Notes under the pieces: model-generated
Databases searched by the model: none
What the model was told of the DNA's origin: nothing
Seen by the model: only the letters and a program-made list of their open reading frames with translations
DNA from: Planctomycetota bacterium
GTDB lineage: Bacteria > Planctomycetota > Brocadiia > Brocadiales > Brocadiaceae
DNA length: 39,371 nucleotides
Reading direction: 5' to 3'
Assembly: GCA_016188675.1 (NCBI GenBank)
Contig: JACPHJ010000152.1
Location: forward strand, 1-39,371
Shown here: positions 23,897 through 31,519 of the stretch, in pieces
Position numbering within the stretch: the first letter of the stretch is position 1
Layout of the letters: each line of letters opens with the position of its first letter
Program-made: the position numbers and the translations under genes

Positions 23897-24781
23897 ATGT
23901 TAAAAAGCATGACGGGATTTGGTGTGGCTGAATATAAAGACAGCGAACTCACAATACGCGTGGAACTTCGCTCAGTGAATAACAGGTTTTTGAAGATAGA
24001 CTCGCGTCTGCCGGAGATATTGCAATCATTCGAAACGGAGATTGAGCGTCCAATCAGGGAAAAATTAGCCCGTGGTACTGTCCTTTTAAATGTAAATTAC
24101 CAGTCTCTCCGGCAGGAACCTGAGTATCTCCTGAGCAGTGACAGGCTAAAAGAATATTATCATTTGTTAACTGAAGTAAAAAAAGAGATCGGTTCCAGAG
24201 AGAGAGTATCAATTAATTCCCTCATACTGCTTCCAGGCGTACTGCAAAAGGGGAAAAATAGCCAAACGGACAAGAATGCCCTTCTATCACTGTGCATCTC
24301 CCTTATAAATGAAGCCCTGGAAAAAATGCTGGAAATGCGGGCAGTCGAAGGAAGGCATCTCGCAAAAGATATCGGACAGAGAATAGAATTTATCCTTTCA
24401 GCGCTCAGCAAGATTGAAACCATGTCGCCCATTATTGTCCAGGAATATAGTAAACGCTTAAGAAACAGGGTCGCATCGCTGCTGAGCGGGACTGATATAG
24501 AACTGACAGATAGCAGTCTTTGCCGCGAAATTGCCATCTTTGCAGAACGATGCGATATTGCCGAAGAAATAAGCCGTCTTAAAAGCCATTTATGCCAACT
24601 GCAGGAAACCATAAATTCAGACGAATCCGTGGGACGAAAGCTGGATTTCATCATTCAGGAAATGTTCCGCGAAACCAATACGATGTGCTCGAAGGCAAAT
24701 GACAGTGTGATGCTGAAAGATTTGGTGGATGTAAAAACAGAGATCGAAAAAATCCGGGAACAGATATTTAACATCGAGTAA
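23897..24781 (+). CDS. YicC-family endoribonuclease-like protein
   Basis: A 294-residue member of the YicC/YloC family, which has been linked to RNA decay and stationary-phase survival and is an RNA endonuclease in some bacteria. It starts with the family's SMTGFGVAEYK and ends EIEKIREQIFNIE, with the conserved GRKLDFIIQEMFRETNTMCSK shortly before. The ATG at 23897 is chosen because the family begins M-x-x-SMTGFG; the longer reading begins at a TTG. It lies upstream of gmk, a usual neighbour. Confidence 0.93.
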   Translation: MLKSMTGFGVAEYKDSELTIRVELRSVNNRFLKIDSRLPEILQSFETEIERPIREKLARGTVLLNVNYQSLRQEPEYLLSSDRLKEYYHLLTEVKKEIGSRERVSINSLILLPGVLQKGKNSQTDKNALLSLCISLINEALEKMLEMRAVEGRHLAKDIGQRIEFILSALSKIETMSPIIVQEYSKRLRNRVASLLSGTDIELTDSSLCREIAIFAERCDIAEEISRLKSHLCQLQETINSDESVGRKLDFIIQEMFRETNTMCSKANDSVMLKDLVDVKTEIEKIREQIFNIE

Positions 24782-24835
24782 TTTTGAGTTTCTTGCGTTA
24801 ACTCAGTTAATTCAAATAACCCGATAAACTCAAAA
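24782..24835 (+). terminator. Inverted repeat between the yicC-family gene and gmk
   Basis: TTTTGAGTTT (24782-24791) pairs exactly with AAACTCAAAA (24826-24835) around a 34-base loop. There is no T-tract, so it may be a weak terminator or processing hairpin rather than a full stop. Confidence 0.3.
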
Positions 24836-24861
24836 AACCCTTAAACGGTGGTTACTTTGAC

Positions 24862-25407
24862 ATGGGAAAGATCGTGATCATTTCCGGGCCGTCAGGGTCA
24901 GGGAAAACAACGGTATGCAAGCTACTCGAAAAAGATCGGCATGTGAAAAAATCGGTATCGGTAACCACACGTCCACCCAGGCATAACGAAAAGAACGGCG
25001 AATCCTACTATTTTGTATCGGCTGCTGAATTCGAGGATATGATTCAGCGCAATGAACTGGCAGAATATGCCACATATTGTGGTTACTGCTATGGAACTCC
25101 CGTTAAGGCATTAAAAGAAGCCCTCAAAAATGAAATTCTCTATCTGCTTGAAATAGAAGTGCAGGGCGCATTACAGATCAAAGAGAAATTTCCCGAAGCT
25201 ATTTCGATATTTTTACTGCCGCCTGACAAAAAAACATTGGGCCAGCGGTTAATCAAGAGGAACACAAACAGAGAGGACGATATGTTGCTTCGTTTGGAAA
25301 CCGCCGATAAGGAACTGGAATTTAAAGACAGGTATGATTACACAGTGATCAACGACGACCTGAACGTAACAGTAAATACTATCCGTAAAATACTAAATCT
25401 GGGGTGA
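24862..25407 (+). CDS. gmk: Guanylate kinase
   Basis: Phosphorylates GMP to GDP. The 181-residue protein has the P-loop GPSGSGKTT at 9-17, SVTTRPPRHNEKNGESYYF for GMP binding, and LLEIEVQGALQIK, IFLLPPDKKTL. It is shorter than the common 205-residue form because the C-terminus ends soon after the nucleotide-binding region. Its TGA overlaps the start region of the next gene. In many bacteria rpoZ (RNA polymerase omega) lies between gmk and coaBC; none is present here. Confidence 0.95.
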   Translation: MGKIVIISGPSGSGKTTVCKLLEKDRHVKKSVSVTTRPPRHNEKNGESYYFVSAAEFEDMIQRNELAEYATYCGYCYGTPVKALKEALKNEILYLLEIEVQGALQIKEKFPEAISIFLLPPDKKTLGQRLIKRNTNREDDMLLRLETADKELEFKDRYDYTVINDDLNVTVNTIRKILNLG

Positions 25408-25409
25408 CT

Positions 25410-25961
25410 ATGTCCTACAGCGTAGTTCTGGGTGTTACCGGGAGTATTGCTGCTTACAAGGCGGTTGAGGTCGTATCAAGCCTGATTAAACAGAGGAACA
25501 CAGTCACGGTTATCATGACATCAAATGCCCAGCGTTTTGTCAATCCGGTAACATTTCAGTCTATTTCGAAAAACCGGGTCATAACCGACCTTTTCATTGA
25601 TACAGGAAATTATGATCCTAATCATATATCCCTGGCTGAAGACGCTGATATCGTGGCGGTTGCTCCGGCAACTGCAAATTTTATTGGTAAGGTTGTGTCC
25701 GGCATAGCAGATGACGCACTGACATGCACCGTCATGGCAGCGCGGTCTCCGGTAATTATTGCGCCTGCAATGAACGACAGTATGTATTTGAATCCTATTG
25801 TGCAGGAAAATATAAAAAAATTAAAGAAACTTGGATACGTTATTATTGAACCAGAAGAAGGCCGGTTATGCACGGGGCGTGTTGGAATCGGGAGATTGGC
25901 TTCTGTTGAGAAAATTGTTGGCATAATCAATGAAGAACTCAGGAAGAAAAAGGTTAGGTAA
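25410..25961 (+). CDS. coaC: Phosphopantothenoylcysteine decarboxylase (CoaC domain only)
   Basis: A flavoprotein that decarboxylates phosphopantothenoylcysteine in coenzyme A synthesis. The 183-residue chain ends where the CoaB synthetase domain of CoaBC fusions would begin. The flavin motif GVTGSIAAYKAVE, catalytic histidine in NHISLAEDADIVAVAPATAN, and PAMNDSMYLNPIVQENI are present. The ATG at 25410 is preferred over a GTG six bases upstream that overlaps the gmk stop. The CoaB function must be encoded elsewhere. Confidence 0.9.
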   Translation: MSYSVVLGVTGSIAAYKAVEVVSSLIKQRNTVTVIMTSNAQRFVNPVTFQSISKNRVITDLFIDTGNYDPNHISLAEDADIVAVAPATANFIGKVVSGIADDALTCTVMAARSPVIIAPAMNDSMYLNPIVQENIKKLKKLGYVIIEPEEGRLCTGRVGIGRLASVEKIVGIINEELRKKKVR

Positions 25962-25967
25962 ATACTA

Positions 25968-26417
25968 ATGAATAAGATACAAGTTAAGGTTATGAGAAAG
26001 CAGGGATGCGGGGATTTACCTTTGCCCCAATACATGAGCGAGACTGCAAGCGGGATGGATTTATATGCCGCAGTGGATAAGGCAGTTCAGCTTGAACGCC
26101 ATGAAATCAAATTAATTCCTACAGGTGTTCATATAGAATTACCTTCGGGATATGAGGCGCAGGTCAGACCGAGAAGCGGCCTGGCTCTAAAACACGGATT
26201 AACGCTTGTAAACACGCCGGGAACGATTGATAGTGATTACCGTGGAGAGATTGGCATTATTCTGTGTAATCTTGGGAAAGAAAGATTTACCGTAGAGCGT
26301 GGGATGCGCATTGCGCAACTGGTAATCCAGCCGGTATTCAGGGCAGAATTGATTGAGGTTGAAAGCCTTGAAGAAACTCGCCGGGGCGCAGGCGGGTTCG
26401 GTCACACTGGACACTAA
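25968..26417 (+). CDS. dut: dUTP diphosphatase
   Basis: A 149-residue trimeric dUTPase that keeps uracil out of DNA and supplies dUMP. All five motifs are visible: [45 protein letters not shown] and the C-terminal [10 protein letters not shown] (normally GFGSTG). A good ribosome binding site sits upstream. It is six bases downstream of coaC and its end lies eleven bases upstream of the next gene. Confidence 0.95.
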   Translation: MNKIQVKVMRKQGCGDLPLPQYMSETASGMDLYAAVDKAVQLERHEIKLIPTGVHIELPSGYEAQVRPRSGLALKHGLTLVNTPGTIDSDYRGEIGIILCNLGKERFTVERGMRIAQLVIQPVFRAELIEVESLEETRRGAGGFGHTGH

Positions 26418-26427
26418 AAGGAGCTTT

Positions 26428-26985
26428 ATGGAAACGACCGTTACAAAAAAGACATTGACAGAAAAAGAGCTTCTGTCTTTACCCAAGAATGGGCATAAGC
26501 ACGAATTGATTAACGGAGAACTTGTTATGGTGCCAGCAGGAATGGAACACGAAAATATAGTAATAAAACTTTCGGCTGCACTAGAAAGATTTGTTTCTGA
26601 ACACAAACTTGGCGCAGTCTTTGGTTCGAATGCCGGGTACTGGATGAAATCGGGTAACCTTCGTTCACCTGACGTATCATTTATAAGCAAAAAGCGGCTA
26701 CAGGGATTTAAACGGCCACCCAAGGGGTTTTTTAAAGGTTCACCCGATCTCGCAGTTGAGATTCTTTCACCTTCTGACACAATAGAAAATCTTCATGAAA
26801 AAATTGTTGAATATTTTCAAAATGACACAAAACTAGCATGGGTAATCAATCCTGAAGAAGAAGTTGTTTTGGTTTATCACTCGCCGCGTCCCGATAAGCT
26901 TCTTCGGAGTAACGATACCTTGAATGGAGAAGATATTTTTACAGGATTTACACTCCCCGTATCTGAATTGTTTGTAGAATTATAA
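26428..26985 (+). CDS. Uma2-family (DUF820) restriction-endonuclease-like protein
   Basis: A 185-residue protein of the Uma2 family, a PD-(D/E)xK-type nuclease fold of unknown role, often present in many copies in cyanobacteria and planctomycetes. Family landmarks are HKHELINGELVMV near the N-terminus, SPDVSFISKKRL, and PDLAVEILSPSDTIENL, which would provide the acidic residues of the active site. The ATG at 26428 is preceded by AAAAGGAGC; longer reading inside dut is a shadow. It sits in a housekeeping run and looks like an insertion between dut and ftsK. Confidence 0.85.
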   Translation: METTVTKKTLTEKELLSLPKNGHKHELINGELVMVPAGMEHENIVIKLSAALERFVSEHKLGAVFGSNAGYWMKSGNLRSPDVSFISKKRLQGFKRPPKGFFKGSPDLAVEILSPSDTIENLHEKIVEYFQNDTKLAWVINPEEEVVLVYHSPRPDKLLRSNDTLNGEDIFTGFTLPVSELFVEL

Positions 26986-26989
26986 TACT

Positions 26990-29260
26990 ATGGGAATCAA
27001 ACGGTTTATACGTTATATCACCGCAATTATCCTGTTAGCTTCTGCATTGTTTATCTTTTTAAGTTTTCTCAGCCATTCTTCCAACGACCCGCCTTTTGCT
27101 GATTATCCTGTCAATAACCCTGTAACCAATTTCTGTGGTATTGCAGGCGCACAGATTGCAGGATACACTTTGGCAGCTTTAGGGAGGACTTCTTATTTAA
27201 TCATTGTCCTTGTGGGCTGGCTGGGGGTGTCGTATCTCTTTAAGGATAGCATCGAACATCTCTGGGTAAAAATCATCGGGGCTGTTTTATTGCTATTTTC
27301 GGTTGCGTCCTTATTGACGCTTGGGTGCTATGCATTTAATAAATCCCTTCTATCGGCCAATGTGGGAGGAATTTTCGGAATCGTAGTTGTCTCCAGGTTA
27401 TATGAATATTTCAATCTGACAGGGACGATAATTATTTTGGCGTCAGGGCTGCTTATATCAATTATGCTCTTGCTGAACGTTACTCCTGTTTCTCCTTTTA
27501 TCAAGGTATCAAAGGCAAAAGAAGAAAAGCCTGCGACAACACAAGATTCTGAAAATGAAGATGCCGGCCTGCGTTATCATGCAAAAGCAAATACATTGAA
27601 TAATTCAACCATTTCGACTAATAATTACATAGGTACGGATGTTACCAAAGAAATGGAGAATGAGCAGCCCGTATCTTTGGGCGCACTTAAAGATGCTCAG
27701 GAACAATTTGATGGTGAGCAATATCCGGAAGATGAAGAGCCGGCTATCTATACTGAGACTATTAAACAAAAAAAACGTGATTATGACCTGCCGCCGATTG
27801 ATCTCCTGGAAAAACCCGCATTTGAACAGCATTCGGATGATTGGGATCAAATTACACAACGCGCACATGTGCTAAAAAACACCCTCGTACAGTTCAATGT
27901 GAATGCAGAAGTCGTAGAGATTGAAAGAGGCCCTGTTATCGCCATGTATGAATTGGAATTAGCGCCTGGGACGAAGGTAGGGAAGGTGGTTAGCCTTTCC
28001 GATGACCTGGCAATTGCCTTGAAGGCGCCGAGTGTAAGGGTTGTCGCCCCCTTGCCTGGCAAGTCATCTATTGGATTGGAAGTCCCAAATACCAAAAGAA
28101 AAACGGTGATGCTGCGGGAGTTGCTTGAATCGTCCGATGAAGTACGGAAAAAAATGGCCATTCCACTCCTGATCGGAAAAGATGCGGCTGGTAATCCCCT
28201 CATATCGGATCTGGCGTCAATGCCCCACTTGCTCATAGCTGGAACGACAGGTTCCGGCAAATCAGTTTGTCTCAATTCGATTATTTTGAGTATTCTTTTT
28301 TTGCGTCACCCAACAGACGTCCAGCTTCTCCTGGTAGACCCAAAAATGGTCGAGTTTGCATTATTCAGGGAAATTCCCCATTTGATAAGCCCTGTAGTGA
28401 CTGACATGAAAAAAGCCGCAGCCGTGCTGGAATGGGCGGTAAACAAGATGGAAGAACGGTACGCCCTGCTTGCCAGTGTCGGCGTGAAACACATAAATGC
28501 CTATAACAGACTGGGGACGCCCGAAATCAGAAAACGTTTAAATCCAGAGGGTGATGCCAATCTCGACGATGTGCAATTTTATTTGCCGCATATCGTTGTT
28601 GTGGTTGATGAACTGGCTGACCTGATGATGGTGGCGTCCAAAGAGGTCGAGGGTTCTGTTATCCGGCTTTCACAAAAATCCCGCGCAGTTGGCATTCACC
28701 TCATACTTGCAACTCAGCGGCCTTCGGTTGATGTAATTACAGGACTCATTAAATCGAACTTGCCTTCAAGGATATCGTTCTATGTCGCTTCGAAGGTTGA
28801 TTCGAGGACGATTCTGGATCAAAACGGGGCGGAGAAGTTATTGGGAAGCGGTGATATGCTGTTCCTGCCTCCGGGGACATCGAAGTTGGTCAGGGTTCAG
28901 GGGGCCTATGTAAGCGATGAGGAGGTAAAGAATGTAGTCGAATATCTCAGCAAACGCGCAGCGCCAAAGTTTAACTCCGAATTGAAAAGCTGGAAGGGAG
29001 CTTCAGAAAGAGAGAATATAGCCAAAGACAATCTTTACAATGAAGCAGTGAGGATCGTGCTGGAGACACAGAGGGGGTCTGTGTCCCTCATACAGAGGCG
29101 ACTGGAGATTGGATATTCACGCGCTGCAAAATTGATTGACCTGATGGCTGAGGACGGCATTGTTGGAGAATATAAGGGAAGCCAGGCAAGAGAGGTATTC
29201 CTGACCCTGGAAGAATGGGATGCACAGATGGCGCGCATGAGCCAGGACGATACCGCCTGA
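26990..29260 (+). CDS. ftsK: DNA translocase FtsK/SpoIIIE
   Basis: FtsK pumps chromosomal DNA through the division septum. The 756 residues include about four N-terminal membrane helices (8-170), a short linker rich in charge, and the motor: Walker A GTTGSGKS at 418-425, Walker B VVVDELADLMM, and TQRPSVDVITGLIKSNLPSRI, then a C-terminal winged-helix gamma domain (LVLETQRGSV-type: EAVRIVLETQRGSVSLIQRR) that reads KOPS-type DNA. Compared with E. coli the linker is short, as in SpoIIIE/SftA-type proteins. It lies four bases after the Uma2 gene. Confidence 0.96.
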   Translation: MGIKRFIRYITAIILLASALFIFLSFLSHSSNDPPFADYPVNNPVTNFCGIAGAQIAGYTLAALGRTSYLIIVLVGWLGVSYLFKDSIEHLWVKIIGAVLLLFSVASLLTLGCYAFNKSLLSANVGGIFGIVVVSRLYEYFNLTGTIIILASGLLISIMLLLNVTPVSPFIKVSKAKEEKPATTQDSENEDAGLRYHAKANTLNNSTISTNNYIGTDVTKEMENEQPVSLGALKDAQEQFDGEQYPEDEEPAIYTETIKQKKRDYDLPPIDLLEKPAFEQHSDDWDQITQRAHVLKNTLVQFNVNAEVVEIERGPVIAMYELELAPGTKVGKVVSLSDDLAIALKAPSVRVVAPLPGKSSIGLEVPNTKRKTVMLRELLESSDEVRKKMAIPLLIGKDAAGNPLISDLASMPHLLIAGTTGSGKSVCLNSIILSILFLRHPTDVQLLLVDPKMVEFALFREIPHLISPVVTDMKKAAAVLEWAVNKMEERYALLASVGVKHINAYNRLGTPEIRKRLNPEGDANLDDVQFYLPHIVVVVDELADLMMVASKEVEGSVIRLSQKSRAVGIHLILATQRPSVDVITGLIKSNLPSRISFYVASKVDSRTILDQNGAEKLLGSGDMLFLPPGTSKLVRVQGAYVSDEEVKNVVEYLSKRAAPKFNSELKSWKGASERENIAKDNLYNEAVRIVLETQRGSVSLIQRRLEIGYSRAAKLIDLMAEDGIVGEYKGSQAREVFLTLEEWDAQMARMSQDDTA

Positions 29261-29408
29261 CGCAGCGAAGCCGCAACCAAAATAAACAAAGGTGACGTGT
29301 AACAAGTGTCGTGTGGCGTTTTTCTCGTCGCGTGTTACCTGACACTCGCCACTTAAAATGCTCGCTGTAAAGGAATTTTCAAACTTTTTTAACTATGCAA
29401 TTGATAAA

Positions 29409-29476
29409 CACACCCCTGCCCCTTTCAAGAGGGGAATTATGGAAGTCCCCTCTTGGGAGGGGATTGAGGAGTGGGT
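29409..29476. repeat. Family A repeat, shortened copy, just upstream of rimO
   Basis: Left arm CACACCCCTGCCCCTTTC, right arm ending GAGGAGTGGGT, with CAAGAGGGGAA and TCCCCTCTTGGGAGGGG between. It resembles copies 1 and 2, but its interior is about 11 bases. It stops 20 bases before the rimO ATG, in the place where the missing rimO N-terminal codons would be. The gap 29261-29408 upstream holds no gene. Confidence 0.7.
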
Positions 29477-29496
29477 AAAAAATAAAACTAATTCAA

Positions 29497-30786
29497 ATGG
29501 TAGACGCAGAGGAAATACTCGGCAGGGTAGCAGACAGCGGAAGCACCATCTGCCAATATCCTGAAGATGCAGAAATCCTGATAGTAAACACCTGCGGTTT
29601 TATTGACGATTCCAAGAAAGAGTCCATCGATACGATCTTAAAGGCGGCAAAATTAAAGGACGATGCGCAGTGCAAAAAACTTATCGTAACAGGCTGTCTG
29701 GCACAAAGGTATCCCCAAGAACTACGGAAAGAAGTCCCTGAAATTGACCATGTGGTCGGATTAAAGGATTTTGATAAACTAACCGATTTGTCAGGTTCGG
29801 GTCAAAAAAGGGGGAAAGACCATTCCGCACAGTGTAATGATGACTGGCGTAACCGTATCAGACTGACTCCGAAGCATTATGCCTATCTCAGGATTTCAGA
29901 CGGTTGCGATAATAATTGTACATATTGCTCCATCCCCGGCATACGGGGTAAGTTTTACAGCCGGACAATCGAGAATATCCTGGAAGAAGCAATAATAATG
30001 GCCGGTGAAGGCGTAAAGGAAATCAATGTCATTTCGCAGGACACGACCTCTTATGGAACGGATTTATACGGGAAGCAGCAGTTGCACGTATTATTAGAGA
30101 AACTTTCGAAAATAAAAGGCATCGAATGGATACGGATTCTTTACACCCATCCAAGGCATTTTTACCCGGAACTTATTCATGTGATAGGTCAGCAGGAAAA
30201 AATCTGCAAATACATCGATCTGCCTATACAACACATAAATGATACAATTCTGGCAAAGATGGGGAGGAGTGTAAACCATGCGTATGTGGAAAGTCTGATT
30301 GATGATCTGCGAAGTCATATCGCCAACTTGTTTTTAAGGACGTCCGTTATTGTGGGATTCCCGGGAGAAACAGATGAACACTATGATGAGCTGTTGAAAT
30401 TTGTAAAAGCAGTTCAATTTGAACGGTTGGGGGTGTTTACATACTCTAAGGAAGATAACACGCCTGCGGCGTCCTTCAAAAAACAAATTCCCCAAAAAAT
30501 CAAAGAACAGCGCCTAAGAGAAGTTATGCTGACGCAGCAGGAAATTGTTTTGAAAATACACAAAGACCTCGTGGGCACTTCAATTTCTGCCATTATTGAC
30601 GAGAAAGACGAAAGCAATAACGGCTGGCTTGGCAGGACATACGGGGATGCTCCCGATGTGGACAGCAGGGTTATTATCCAGGGAAATCATGTGAAAGCGG
30701 GCGACATTAAAAATATGGTCATTACGGGTACCGTGGGATATGACCTCACGGCTACGTCTATAAAAAGCGGGAAGAGGTCCAAATGA
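29497..30786 (+). CDS. rimO: Ribosomal protein S12 methylthiotransferase RimO, N-terminus truncated
   Basis: RimO adds a methylthio group to an aspartate of ribosomal protein S12 using two iron-sulfur clusters. The radical SAM cysteines are intact (CDNNCTYC, Cys137, Cys141, Cys144), as are VNTCGFIDDSKKES (Cys33) and VTGCLAQR (Cys67), and a TRAM-like C-terminal domain. Missing is the N-terminal SLGCPKN-type segment, which supplies the first of the three cysteines for the auxiliary cluster. The frame upstream of ATG 29497 hits a stop at 29476-29478, at the end of a family A repeat. The protein (429 residues) is slightly short and may be impaired. Confidence 0.88.
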   Translation: MVDAEEILGRVADSGSTICQYPEDAEILIVNTCGFIDDSKKESIDTILKAAKLKDDAQCKKLIVTGCLAQRYPQELRKEVPEIDHVVGLKDFDKLTDLSGSGQKRGKDHSAQCNDDWRNRIRLTPKHYAYLRISDGCDNNCTYCSIPGIRGKFYSRTIENILEEAIIMAGEGVKEINVISQDTTSYGTDLYGKQQLHVLLEKLSKIKGIEWIRILYTHPRHFYPELIHVIGQQEKICKYIDLPIQHINDTILAKMGRSVNHAYVESLIDDLRSHIANLFLRTSVIVGFPGETDEHYDELLKFVKAVQFERLGVFTYSKEDNTPAASFKKQIPQKIKEQRLREVMLTQQEIVLKIHKDLVGTSISAIIDEKDESNNGWLGRTYGDAPDVDSRVIIQGNHVKAGDIKNMVITGTVGYDLTATSIKSGKRSK

Positions 30787-30807
30787 GTTCGTTTGGTTTC
30801 TCAAGTT

Positions 30808-30862
30808 AATCCCCCTTAGAAAAGGGGGCTGGGGGGTTGTGAACATTCTTAATATGAAAATT
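30808..30862. repeat. Family B single-arm copy, start of pgsA
   Basis: 55 bases (AATCCCCCTTAGAAAAGGGG..., ending AATATGAAAATT) that are identical to 39184-39238. It contains a small stem (CCCCCTT/AAGGGGG) and the ATG used by pgsA. Confidence 0.85.
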
Positions 30863-31429
30863 CCTTTACAATCAAAATATACGGCATTCAATCTGCCCAA
30901 TCGCTTAACCCTGTCGAGGCTCTTGCTGGCCATTGTATTCTTTGTTTTTTTATCCTACCGTTGGTACACTATAGCGCTTATTGCGTTTAGCCTGGCATGG
31001 TCAACTGATTGGCTGGATGGCTATCTGGCGCGGAAAAAAGGCCTTCTCACGGATTTTGGGCGTATTGCAGACCCGTTTGTGGATAAGATCATCGTCTGCG
31101 GCGGGTTCATATTACTCATACGACATGCCCATGACATCATACCATCATGGATGGTCGTCGTAATCGTAGCCAGAGAATTTCTCGTCAACAGTCTGAGAAG
31201 TTATTCGGAATCAAAGGGGATTGAATTCGGAGCGACGATATGGGGCAAGGCAAAGATGTTTGTCCAGTCATTCACCATCAGCCTGATCTTGTTATTCTTC
31301 GCCCATCTCCAGCACCTCATAGCCGTCAAACAGGGAATCATTGTTATGCTTTGGCTTACCGTCATTATCACCCTGGTATCGGGAATTACCTATATGGTGA
31401 AAGCCGGCCCGGCGATCCTGACAAAGTAA
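30854..31429 (+). CDS. pgsA: CDP-diacylglycerol-glycerol-3-phosphate phosphatidyltransferase
   Basis: A membrane enzyme making phosphatidylglycerol-phosphate. The CDP-alcohol phosphotransferase motif is complete: DWLDGYLARKKGLLTDFGRIADPFVDK shows D-G-x2-A-R...G-x3-D-x3-D. Membrane helices occupy much of the 191-residue chain. The family usually begins near NLPNRLTLSRLLL; here about 12 residues precede it, with an ATG at 30854 inside a family B repeat. A GTG at 30839 is also available. No nearer start codon exists, so the repeat appears to supply the start. It lies 67 bases after rimO. Confidence 0.92.
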   Translation: MKIPLQSKYTAFNLPNRLTLSRLLLAIVFFVFLSYRWYTIALIAFSLAWSTDWLDGYLARKKGLLTDFGRIADPFVDKIIVCGGFILLIRHAHDIIPSWMVVVIVAREFLVNSLRSYSESKGIEFGATIWGKAKMFVQSFTISLILLFFAHLQHLIAVKQGIIVMLWLTVIITLVSGITYMVKAGPAILTK

Positions 31430-31446
31430 TAATGACAGAGTTATTC

Positions 31447-31486
31447 ACAACTCCCCTTTATCTCCCTTTGTTTCTAAGGGGAAATA
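31447..31486. repeat. Family B fragment (right-arm-like) upstream of the HD-GYP gene
   Basis: ACAACTCCCCTTTATCTCC ... TTTCTAAGGGGAAAT resembles the right arm of the family B elements at 5266 and 6462. It is degenerate and lies 33 bases before the next ATG. Confidence 0.5.
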
Positions 31487-31519
31487 ACTCGAGTTATAGT
31501 TCTGCCTGAGGGATCTGGT

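Noticed and set aside
29358-29564. Frame of 68 codons covering the family A repeat upstream of rimO
   Set aside because: It reads through the repeat and into rimO in another frame; no ribosome binding site and no RimO-like N-terminal motif, so it does not restore the missing CPKN.
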